Assembly (NCBI RefSeq): GCF_001270265.1
Contig: NZ_LGAP01000044.1
Span: 1 to 43,793, forward strand
Origin: Ensifer adhaerens
GTDB taxonomy: Bacteria; Pseudomonadota; Alphaproteobacteria; Rhizobiales; Rhizobiaceae
DNA length: 43,793 nt
Direction: 5' to 3'
Shown here: piece after piece, positions 18,004 through 24,844 of the stretch
Numbering within the stretch: the stretch's first letter is position 1
How the letters are laid out: the number at the start of each line of letters is the position of its first letter
The notes under the pieces: generated by a model
Database searches by the model: none
Told to the model about the DNA's origin: nothing
Seen by the model: only the letters and a program-made list of their open reading frames with translations
Program-made: the position numbers and the translations under genes

Positions 18004-18978
18004 TTAAGCCTTAAATAGCCTTTGATCGAGCGACAAAGAGTTCAAAATAGACAGAGGGAGCCTTTCGTAATTGGCGCCCAGACAATGGCCGGCAACCAGC
18101 GCCGCTCGATGCGCAGCCCTCTGCAGCCGATGACCGAAGGTGACGGAGCCAAAGCTTATGTCCACCTCCTGCTGAAATGCCTCAATTGTAAATCGTGCCA
18201 TCGTCGCCATCGCATGAAGCGGCCGGGGTGAGAGTTTGTACCCGAAATACTTCCTAAAATTGCGAGACTCGTCGAAGGCCCTTCTTAGTTGCTCCGTGAA
18301 GGTATAATCATGAGAATGGAAAACCACCGCGTTCGGTGCGTAAGCCTTACTGTAACCTGCTTTAATAATGCTCTGTGCCCACAGTTGGTCTTCGGCAAAC
18401 TCGACGTCGGGGTAGGGAAATTTCTCCCAAACCGATCGGCGCATTATTGAATTATTATCGGAATAAAAATGCAAAAATTGCCGCCAACCTTCGTCCGACT
18501 CGTAACGCTCTGGGTCGAGATCGCGGTGTACGATCAGAGGTTGCTTCAAAAATCCGCGAAAATGTAAATCCAGGTCCCTCTTTGTGAAAGGTGAGGCTGA
18601 GTCGTAAGCAACGTGACGGCCAAAAGCACCTGCGATATTCGGATCCTGCCCCAACGCTGCAACTAGGCTGCCGAGCCAATATTCATCAATAGGCTCCGCA
18701 TCATGAGTGAGGAATGCCACGAGATCCGCATCTGCCGATGCGATTCCTAGATTTCTGGTTTTTCCGTGGCCGAACTCTTGTGGCGTAATTTCGATCAGGC
18801 GCACTTGGGTCAATCCGCGGAGATATTCTTTCGTGCCATCAAGCGAACCCGAGTCGATCGCAATGATTTCATAGGGCCATGGTGTTTGCTGAGCGAGCAC
18901 CTTATTTATGACCCTTGGTAGAAAAGCCATCGCGTTTTTCGTCGGAATGACTACAGCACATCGATACTTCGCCATCAT
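18004..18978 (-). CDS. GT2-family glycosyltransferase (rhamnosyltransferase-like)
   Basis: 324 residues, GT-A fold. It opens with CAVVIPTKNAM, has the nucleotide-sugar-binding acidic residue in IDSGSLDGT (41-49) and a DxD-equivalent HDAEP near residues 92-96, and EDQLWAQ in the acceptor region near residue 197. This arrangement is typical of rhamnosyltransferases of the RfbF/WbbL kind. The start ATGATG at 18978 follows a strong AGGAGG, and ATGA overlaps the stop of the upstream gene (18975-18978), so the two are co-translated. It likely uses the GDP-deoxyhexose or dTDP-rhamnose; which one is not determinable. Confidence 0.87.
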   Translation of the reverse strand: MMAKYRCAVVIPTKNAMAFLPRVINKVLAQQTPWPYEIIAIDSGSLDGTKEYLRGLTQVRLIEITPQEFGHGKTRNLGIASADADLVAFLTHDAEPIDEYWLGSLVAALGQDPNIAGAFGRHVAYDSASPFTKRDLDLHFRGFLKQPLIVHRDLDPERYESDEGWRQFLHFYSDNNSIMRRSVWEKFPYPDVEFAEDQLWAQSIIKAGYSKAYAPNAVVFHSHDYTFTEQLRRAFDESRNFRKYFGYKLSPRPLHAMATMARFTIEAFQQEVDISFGSVTFGHRLQRAAHRAALVAGHCLGANYERLPLSILNSLSLDQRLFKA

Positions 18979-20177
18979 ATGCCTCCTTTAATGGCGTAGC
19001 TCACGCGCTTCTGGATTGCTGCTTCAACGAGGCGAGCCGACTTCTCCCAGGACAGGTCACTGACATATGCAAGCCCTCCGTGTCGCAGGCGTTCACGTTC
19101 CTGTGGTTGCTCGAGCAAGCGCTTGATTTGAGCGGCAATCCCTTCCGGAGTCGGTACGGCGAACGCCATTGCATTATCCGGAAAGATCGATCTGACAGTT
19201 TCCAGGTCAAGATCAATGACTGGCAAGCCGCAGGCCATCATCTCTTTGTTGACTAGAGAGTGATTTGTTGCCGAAAAGACAACCCCAATTGCCGCCGCCC
19301 GGTAAAGCCTCGCTAACTCCTCACCCCTAAGGATCCCATGGTCGCGATACGGAAAGGCGACGTTGAGTTTACCGAGCTTCCAGCCAAAGAAGTCGACCTC
19401 GAAGTCCACATTTTGCTTCTTCAATATATCAAGGGCTAAGAAGGCGAGTTCGACCGCGCGGCGGGGGGTCACATATCGAGCGTATAGCGCGATACGGTTG
19501 GAGTGGCGGTTGGTGTTGTCTAGGTCGAAATTGTAAATACCCGCGTCGTACGCAAGCGGCCACGACATAGACCAACGTCCGAATTTCTCGGTCATACGCC
19601 GGTGGAGCCAATCTCCGGCGCAGAGGCAATCGAAATCGAAATGATAGGTCGCTTCCGTCAAGAGCGCTTCTGCCCCAGCAGGATAAAACGCAGACTCGTA
19701 ATCCTGAACGAAGTAGAATTTACGCGTAAATCTTTGCATGGCGTTGACCGCGTAGCAGGTGAAGCGGTCTGTCGCGATCAGTGCATCGCCTTCAGCGTCG
19801 GGAGTTGCGCCCTGGAATAGTTCTACGGTTCCAGAAAACGGCTGAAAATGCTGATTTATAGTCTCCAGAGCCGCTGTGCCGGACTTATGAATAGTGGGGT
19901 TCTGCACAAGGAAGCGTACCTCGTGACCGAAGCGCTCGAGATAGCTAGCTATCCGAAAGATGGTCATGTGGCCGCCTGCTCCAGGCATGAAGTCGGGAAC
20001 AACCCAGGTAATGCGAAGCCTAGCAAAATCGGTGTCGGCGACTGGGGGACTTCCACCAGACAGTTCATACCTTGTCAATTTTTCGAGGTGAGCAACCCGC
20101 CGTTCGATCTGGCTTTTGTAGGACTTCGCCGGCCTTAGAAGGCGCGTCATCCGCCGGGCCACTGCGAATAAGGACAC
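18975..20177 (-). CDS. GT4-type rhamnosyltransferase, WsaF-like
   Basis: 400 residues. The N-terminal GT-B half carries RITWVVPDFMPGAGGHMTIFR (split: WVVPDF, then GAGGH near residue 67), the signature of the WsaF family of rhamnosyltransferases. The C-terminal half has a donor site NHSLVNKEMMACGLPVID in place of the usual EX7E, as in that family. A short coiled stretch (IERRVAHLEKL) precedes the enzyme domain. It is upstream of the GT2 gene on the minus strand in a two-gene unit. A role in extending a rhamnan-type surface chain is inferred from the family. Confidence 0.83.
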   Translation of the reverse strand: MSLFAVARRMTRLLRPAKSYKSQIERRVAHLEKLTRYELSGGSPPVADTDFARLRITWVVPDFMPGAGGHMTIFRIASYLERFGHEVRFLVQNPTIHKSGTAALETINQHFQPFSGTVELFQGATPDAEGDALIATDRFTCYAVNAMQRFTRKFYFVQDYESAFYPAGAEALLTEATYHFDFDCLCAGDWLHRRMTEKFGRWSMSWPLAYDAGIYNFDLDNTNRHSNRIALYARYVTPRRAVELAFLALDILKKQNVDFEVDFFGWKLGKLNVAFPYRDHGILRGEELARLYRAAAIGVVFSATNHSLVNKEMMACGLPVIDLDLETVRSIFPDNAMAFAVPTPEGIAAQIKRLLEQPQERERLRHGGLAYVSDLSWEKSARLVEAAIQKRVSYAIKGGI

Positions 20178-20651
20178 TGACGATCTCCTTGCGTCTGTTG
20201 TAATAAAGCTTCGTCGGCCGAAGCGAACTCTCTTTACTCGCTTCTATTGTTGAGACACAACGCACTTCAAGGCAGCAAAGCTAAACTGATGGACGCGCAC
20301 CCGCGTGCTTGCGTTGCGTTTGCCGTGATCCTGGAAAGAGTGTCAAGCGCATGTTCAAGACAAAGATTGGAGCCATTTTCAGCCGATTCGAAATATTGGC
20401 TATCGACCGTACTACTGCCGCTCTTTAAGAGCCTCTCAACGTGTTCAATCGCCAAATTCCTAAATCTTCCCGTCATATGTGGCTGGGGACCTCGCTCCTC
20501 GATATAAGCTTTTTTGTCATTTATATAGGTGACTTGAACAGATCACGCCAGCCGGGACATGCGTCAATTCTTGCAGCCAATCCTCAGCGGTTGGATTTCG
20601 GTCAGGTTGTCCGCGATCGCTGGTTCCGAAGCTTGGCTTTTCGGCTTGCTG
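20178..20651. other. Intergenic region with a candidate minus-strand short ORF
   Basis: Divergent upstream region of the WsaF-like gene (minus) and the thiamine operon (plus). A minus-strand frame at 20267-20476 (69 codons) reads protein-like sequence such as AIEHVERLLKSGSSTVDSQ and HALDTLSRI, and is open back to about 20544 without a better start codon. It may be the tail of a deleted gene. Nothing else was recognised. Confidence 0.3.
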
Positions 20652-20680
20652 TTGACAGCTATTGGAAACTCTCTCATAGA
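20652..20680 (+). promoter_or_regulatory. Sigma-70-type promoter of the thiamine operon
   Basis: A perfect -35 box TTGACA (20652-20657), a 17-nt spacer and a -10 box CATAGA (20675-20680). Transcription would start about 20687, just before the first conserved bases of the TPP riboswitch, which is the expected geometry. Confidence 0.6.
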
Positions 20681-20692
20681 TTTAGGTCATTC

Positions 20693-20775
20693 CGAGGGGA
20701 GCACTCGACAGTGCTGAGATGGCGGTGAGCCGGACCCTTGAACCTGATCCGGGTCATGCCGGCGTAGGAACGGGA
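20693..20775 (+). promoter_or_regulatory. TPP (THI-box) riboswitch
   Basis: Contains the near-invariant THI-box elements in order: GAGGGGAGC (20694-20702), CTGAGA (20714-20719), ACCCTTGAACCTGATC (20734-20749) and GGGTCATGCCGGCGTAGGAA (20751-20770). The aptamer binds thiamine pyrophosphate and lowers expression of the genes downstream. No obvious intrinsic terminator follows; the distance to thiX (about 155 nt) and the strong GGAGG at 20843-20847 suggest control of translation initiation. ACCT/CTCC stretches at 20818-20827 could pair with that GGAGG, but I have not folded it. Confidence 0.95.
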
Positions 20776-20854
20776 AAAGAGCCGCTTTCGGCAAACTAGT
20801 CGCGTCTTCGCTTTCACCTGGGTCTCCGTGATGTTTAAGTCTGGAGGTCGATCG

Positions 20855-20923
20855 ATGCTGCCTTTTGCCACGTTGCCGCCGGATGGCGGGTTCGCATCTC
20901 GTCCGGGTCGCTGCGTCGGCTGA
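20855..20923 (+). CDS. 22-codon leader ORF between riboswitch and thiX
   Basis: ATG at 20855 placed 7 bp after a consensus CTGGAGG, encoding MLPFATLPPDGGFASRPGRC and two more residues before a TGA at 20921-20923. The stop is 6 bp before the thiX start, and thiX has no good ribosome-binding site of its own. It looks like a leader peptide through which riboswitch control reaches thiX by translational coupling. It could instead be a spurious ORF with the GGAGG serving something else. Confidence 0.45.
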   Translation: MLPFATLPPDGGFASRPGRCVG

Positions 20924-20929
20924 TCGGCG

Positions 20930-21673
20930 ATGCGTCTGGCATTCACATTCGTTCGCAGCCTTGTTGTGCTAGCGATCCTCTGGCAGGCGGTGGTGGCTGT
21001 CTTTGCGCTGCCGCGTTATCTACTGCCGGCGCCGCTTGAGGTGTTGGCCGTCTTTGGCCGGCAGCCAGAATTTCTGCTTGAGCAGAGCCTGGTGACGATC
21101 GCGGAGATGTTGGCCGGCCTCGCGGTCGGCACGGGATTTGGCGTAGCTGCCGCAATCGGGGTGGCTGCTTTTCCGCGGCTCGGAAAGCTCGTCTGGCCCT
21201 TCGTGCTGGTCCTCCAAGCCTTTCCCGTTTTCGTCATCGCGCCCTTGCTTGTGCTGTGGTTCGGCTTCGGCATGGTTTCGAAGATCGTGATGGCGGCCAT
21301 CATCATCTTCTTTCCCGTTGTTTCGGCATTCTCTGACGGTCTGCGCCGTACCGATGCGCAGATCCTCGATGCTGTCGCGCTGACCAAGGCGAGCCACTGG
21401 CAGGCATTGCGGCTTGTGCGGCTGCCGCTGGCGCTGCCCGGGCTGGTCACTGGCCTGCGCGTTGCCGCTCCCCTGGCGCCGCTGGGTGCCGTCGTCGGCG
21501 AATGGGTCGGCGCCTCGGCGGGTCTCGGCTTCGTTATCGTCCAGGCGAACGCCCGCATGCAGACGGATGTCGTCTTCGCTGCCATGGCCATTCTCGCCGT
21601 TCTCGCCGTCGGCCTCAGGCTTCTCGTCGATGAGGCAACCCGTCCACTCGCGCATTGGGCGCGAGAAATCTGA
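20930..21673 (+). CDS. thiX: Thiamine-precursor ABC transporter permease ThiX
   Basis: 247 residues of the BPD_transp_1/SsuC-TauC class with about six membrane segments. The cytoplasmic EAA loop is at about residues 145-190 (DAVALTKASHWQALRLV, then LPGLVTGLRVA). With the adjacent ThiY it forms the ThiXY part of a pyrimidine (HMP or formylaminopyrimidine) importer; this assignment rests on the riboswitch and thi neighbours. The start ATG at 20930 lacks a clear Shine-Dalgarno and probably depends on the leader ORF. The expected ATPase ThiZ is not encoded in this operon. Confidence 0.88.
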   Translation: MRLAFTFVRSLVVLAILWQAVVAVFALPRYLLPAPLEVLAVFGRQPEFLLEQSLVTIAEMLAGLAVGTGFGVAAAIGVAAFPRLGKLVWPFVLVLQAFPVFVIAPLLVLWFGFGMVSKIVMAAIIIFFPVVSAFSDGLRRTDAQILDAVALTKASHWQALRLVRLPLALPGLVTGLRVAAPLAPLGAVVGEWVGASAGLGFVIVQANARMQTDVVFAAMAILAVLAVGLRLLVDEATRPLAHWAREI

Positions 21674-21707
21674 ATTTTTGAGATCGATTGGGAGAGTTCA
21701 TAACATT

Positions 21708-22655
21708 ATGATCCGCAAACTTCTGCTTTCCGCCAGTGTTACACTCGGCGTCGTCTTTTCAACTGGCTCGGCGAGAGCCGCCGAAAAGCTGACCGTGATG
21801 CTGGAGTGGTTCGTCAACCCCGATCATGCTCCGATCGTCGTCGCCAAAGAACTCGGCCTGTTCGAAAAGGCGGGGCTCGATGTCGAGTTCATCCCCCCGG
21901 CCGATCCCTCCAGCGTGCCGCGTCTCATTGCAGCAGGGCAGGCTGATATCGGCGTACACTATCAGCCAAACCTTTACCTTGATCATGCCGCCGGTCTGCC
22001 GCTCGTTCGCGTGGGTACTCTGGTCGAGACCCCGCTCAACACCGTCACCGTCCTTGACGACGGTCCGATCCGCAGTCTTGCCGACCTGAAGGGCAAGAAG
22101 ATCGGCTTTTCCGTCTCTGGTTTCGAGGATGCGATGCTCGGCCGAATGCTTGCCTCGGCCGGTCTCAAGAAGGAGGACGTCGAGCTCATCAACGTCAACT
22201 TCGCCCTGTCCCCGTCGCTGATCGCTGGCAAGGTCGATGCAACGATCGGCGGTTTCAGGAATTTCGAGCTGACGCAGATGCGGCTCGAGGGACATGAAGG
22301 CCGATCCTTCTTCCCTGAGGAACACGGTGTTCCTGTTTATGACGAGCTCGTCTTCGTCACCGACAAGGCAAAGGTTGGCGACAAGCGCTTGCGGCCCTTC
22401 CTGGCTGCGGTCGAGCAGGGGGCGATTTTCCTCACCAATCATCCTGATGATGCCTGGAAGCTGTTCATCAAGGCCTATCCGAACCTCGATGACGAGCTCA
22501 ACCGCAGCGCGTTCACCGACACGCTGCCGCGCTTCGCCAAAAGGCCGGCGGCGCTCGACCGCGGCAGATACGAGCGGTTTGGGGCTTTTCTCGCCGAAGG
22601 CCGATTGATCGGCCAAGCACCGGCGGTCGACGAAATCGCGGTGGAAATCCGATGA
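21708..22655 (+). CDS. thiY: Thiamine-precursor binding protein ThiY (NMT1-like)
   Basis: 315 residues. A signal peptide of about 25 residues ends ARAA. The mature protein starts EKLTVMLEWFVNPDHAPIVV, the characteristic beginning of ThiY/NMT1-like proteins that bind formylaminopyrimidine or HMP in the periplasm. The start at 21708 is taken because it gives an intact signal peptide and has GGGAGAG 12-18 bp upstream; the longer open frame from 21414 lies inside thiX. The stop overlaps thiM as ATGA (22652-22655). Confidence 0.93.
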   Translation: MIRKLLLSASVTLGVVFSTGSARAAEKLTVMLEWFVNPDHAPIVVAKELGLFEKAGLDVEFIPPADPSSVPRLIAAGQADIGVHYQPNLYLDHAAGLPLVRVGTLVETPLNTVTVLDDGPIRSLADLKGKKIGFSVSGFEDAMLGRMLASAGLKKEDVELINVNFALSPSLIAGKVDATIGGFRNFELTQMRLEGHEGRSFFPEEHGVPVYDELVFVTDKAKVGDKRLRPFLAAVEQGAIFLTNHPDDAWKLFIKAYPNLDDELNRSAFTDTLPRFAKRPAALDRGRYERFGAFLAEGRLIGQAPAVDEIAVEIR

Positions 22656-23389
22656 TGGGCGAAACTGGATTCGTCGAAAATGCTGCTGCATTGCTGGCGC
22701 GTGTCCGGCAACAGCGTCCCCGTGTACACTGCCTGATGAACACGGTGGTGCAGAAGTTCGTCGCCGATGGCCTCGCGGCGCTTGGCGCGATCCCCTCCAT
22801 GACATCTTCGACAGAAGAGGTCGAGGCCTTTGCCCGGCGCTCCGATGCGCTCGTCGTCAATCTCGGCACGCTTGACGAAGTGCGGCGCGCGGCGATCCGC
22901 TTGGCCGCCGTTGCGCGCGGCGCCGGCAAACCGTGGATCGTTGATCCCGTGCATTGCGATTATTCGCCATCGCGGCTTGCGTTTGCCCGGGAACTCATCG
23001 CATCCGGGCCTTCCGTGGTTCGCGGCAATGCAAGTGAGATGGACATCGTCGGTGAGGCCAACGGTGTCTTGAAAATCAAGACGGGACCTGTCGATGAACT
23101 CACGCTGGGTCGACTTGCGACCCGGGTTGAGAACGGCCACCCCCTGATGGCGCAAGTCACGGGCACCGGGTGCCTCTCGGGCGCCTTGATCGCCGCCTTT
23201 ATGGCCGTCGAGCCGGATCGCCTGAAGGCGGCCACGGGTGCGCTGCTGACAAGCGGCATCGCCGCGGAGATTGCCGCGGAACAATCGAGCGGTCCCGGAA
23301 CCTTCGAGGTCGCCTTCCGCGATGCGCTCGCAGCGCTCCGCCCTGAGGATATTATCGCCAACGCCAGGATCTCCCATGCCCAAGGTTGA
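22652..23389 (+). CDS. thiM: Hydroxyethylthiazole kinase
   Basis: Phosphorylates 4-methyl-5-(2-hydroxyethyl)thiazole for thiamine salvage. 245 residues, somewhat shorter than the B. subtilis type. Visible motifs: the N-terminal substrate region MNTVVQKFVADGLAALGAIPSM (only the part NTVVQKFVADGL is the conserved NxV..A.xxL pattern), VDPVHCDYS, the RGNASEM stretch and the C-terminal anion hole with catalytic cysteine TGTGCLSGA (residues about 168-176). It is translationally coupled to thiY by a 4-bp overlap and overlaps thiE by 14 bp. Confidence 0.94.
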   Translation: MMGETGFVENAAALLARVRQQRPRVHCLMNTVVQKFVADGLAALGAIPSMTSSTEEVEAFARRSDALVVNLGTLDEVRRAAIRLAAVARGAGKPWIVDPVHCDYSPSRLAFARELIASGPSVVRGNASEMDIVGEANGVLKIKTGPVDELTLGRLATRVENGHPLMAQVTGTGCLSGALIAAFMAVEPDRLKAATGALLTSGIAAEIAAEQSSGPGTFEVAFRDALAALRPEDIIANARISHAQG

Positions 23390-24038
23390 TTGCCGCTTGA
23401 ATGCCATCGTCGATGCGCGCCTTGCAGACAAAGCGAACCTGGCTGATCTGGCGCGTACCGCTGCGCTCAATGGCGCGACACTCATCCAGTATCGCGACAA
23501 GACGAACTCGACACGAGAGATGATCGAACAGGCTCGGCCAATCGGTGCTGCCCTTGCCGGAACCGGCGTGCCTTTTGTCATCAACGATCGCGTCGATGTG
23601 GCGCTCGCGGCGGGCGCCGATGGCGTCCATCTCGGGCGGGACGACATGGATGCTGCTACGGCCCGCTCGATGATGGGCGATGCTGCGATCATCGGCTTGA
23701 CGGTCAAGAGCGAAATGGATGCCCAGGCTGCCATCGGTTCACCGATTGATTACGCCTGCATCGAAGGGGTCTACGAGACGCTGTCGAAGCATAACCCCGA
23801 TCCGCGAGTCGGCCTCGAAGGGTTCGCCAGACTTGGTGTGACGCTTCTGGCGGCCAAGCCGGATCTGCCGGTGGGTGCCATTGCCGGCATTAACGTACAG
23901 CGCGCCGCGGACGTCGATGCTGCGGGAGCTGATGGCGTCGCGGTCATCTCGACAATCTTTGCTGCTCTGGACCCGGCAGCCGCCGCGCGTGAATTGCGCT
24001 CTTCTGTTGATAAGGCTCTGAGGGAGGCTTCGCAATGA
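23376..24038 (+). CDS. thiE: Thiamine-phosphate synthase
   Basis: Joins HMP-pyrophosphate and thiazole phosphate to thiamine phosphate. 220 residues, TIM-barrel. Seen are LIQYRDKTNS (substrate phosphate site), FVINDRVDVALAAGADGVHLG (split: INDRVD and GVHLGRDD, the Mg/pyrophosphate site) and AGINVQRAADVDAAGADGVAV (split: AGINVQ..GADGVAVIS, phosphate loop). The usual IGxSxH motif is IGLTVKS here, a variant in this clade. The ATG at 23376 is chosen because homology starts there, although the frame is open from 23271 inside thiM. Confidence 0.93.
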   Translation: MPKVDCRLNAIVDARLADKANLADLARTAALNGATLIQYRDKTNSTREMIEQARPIGAALAGTGVPFVINDRVDVALAAGADGVHLGRDDMDAATARSMMGDAAIIGLTVKSEMDAQAAIGSPIDYACIEGVYETLSKHNPDPRVGLEGFARLGVTLLAAKPDLPVGAIAGINVQRAADVDAAGADGVAVISTIFAALDPAAAARELRSSVDKALREASQ

Positions 24039-24844
24039 CCTCCATTGCAGTCACCATAGCTGGTTCCGATTCAGGCGGCGGTGCAGGTATCCAGGCGGAC
24101 CTGAAAGCTTTCTCGGCGCTCGGCGTTTTTGGCGCAAGCGTGATCACGGCGATCACCGCACAGAACACCCGAGGTGTGACGGCGGTCGAGGATATCTCGC
24201 CGGCAATGGTCGAAGCACAGATGGATGCGGTGTTTTCGGACCTTGCTGTTGGAGCCGTGAAGATCGGCATGGTGTCTCGCCAGGAAACAATCGCCGTAAT
24301 CGCCAAGGGGCTTCGGCGATATGACAAGATGGCAGTGCTCGATCCCGTGATGGTGGCCACATCAGGTGACGCTCTGCTGCGCCCGGATGCCATTGCGGCG
24401 CTTCGCGAGGAGTTGCTGCCCATGGCGCTGGTCGCAACGCCCAACCTGCCGGAAGCGGCGTTGCTGACCGGGCGTTCGATCGCGACGGATGAGACGGAGA
24501 TTGCCCATCAGGCCGGGATCATTCTGAAAGCTGGGGCGCGCTCGGTTCTCATCAAAGGCGGGCACGGGGGCGGCCCCGAGGCGACGGATATCTTCTTTGA
24601 TGGCGGAGAGCCTGTTCGGTTGACGGCGCCGCGCATTGAAACGACGAATGACCACGGTACGGGCTGCACTCTATCGGCGGCGATCGCCGCCGGGCTGGCA
24701 CGCGGGCTTTCCTTGGCGGATGCCGTCATCGCTGCCAAGGAATATCTGCATAGCGCTATCGTTGCCGCCGGAGATCTAAAAGTCGGGCAGGGGCGGGGAC
24801 CGGTCCATCACTTCCACCGCTGGTGGCAGCCCGATGCTCGCTAG
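24035..24844 (+). CDS. thiD: HMP/HMP-phosphate kinase
   Basis: Two-step kinase producing HMP-pyrophosphate for ThiE. 269 residues of the ribokinase fold. The N-terminal AGSDSGGGAGIQADLKAF (8-25) is the ThiD signature, VLDPVMVATSG and LIKGGHGGG are the substrate and ATP regions, and DHGTGCTLSAA (about 209-219) is the anion hole with the catalytic aspartate/cysteine environment. It overlaps thiE by ATGA (24035-24038) and the following TRAP gene by 11 bp. Confidence 0.95.
   Translation: MTSIAVTIAGSDSGGGAGIQADLKAFSALGVFGASVITAITAQNTRGVTAVEDISPAMVEAQMDAVFSDLAVGAVKIGMVSRQETIAVIAKGLRRYDKMAVLDPVMVATSGDALLRPDAIAALREELLPMALVATPNLPEAALLTGRSIATDETEIAHQAGIILKAGARSVLIKGGHGGGPEATDIFFDGGEPVRLTAPRIETTNDHGTGCTLSAAIAAGLARGLSLADAVIAAKEYLHSAIVAAGDLKVGQGRGPVHHFHRWWQPDAR

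Noticed and set aside
20277-20390. CRISPR-like interpretation of spaced repeats in the window (including 30277-30390)
   Set aside because: The repeats at 30277-30390 are 16-bp imperfect palindromes with 16-17 bp gaps and no cas genes; they fit operators, not a CRISPR array. Nothing CRISPR-like occurs elsewhere.
21759-22805. 348-codon minus-strand ORF opposite thiY
   Set aside because: Antisense shadow of thiY; charged, repetitive composition and no family motif.
22475-23734. 419-codon minus-strand ORF across thiM/thiE
   Set aside because: Mirror frame of high-GC coding DNA; the plus strand encodes clear ThiM and ThiE, and the antisense product has low-complexity Ala/Arg/Ser-rich composition.
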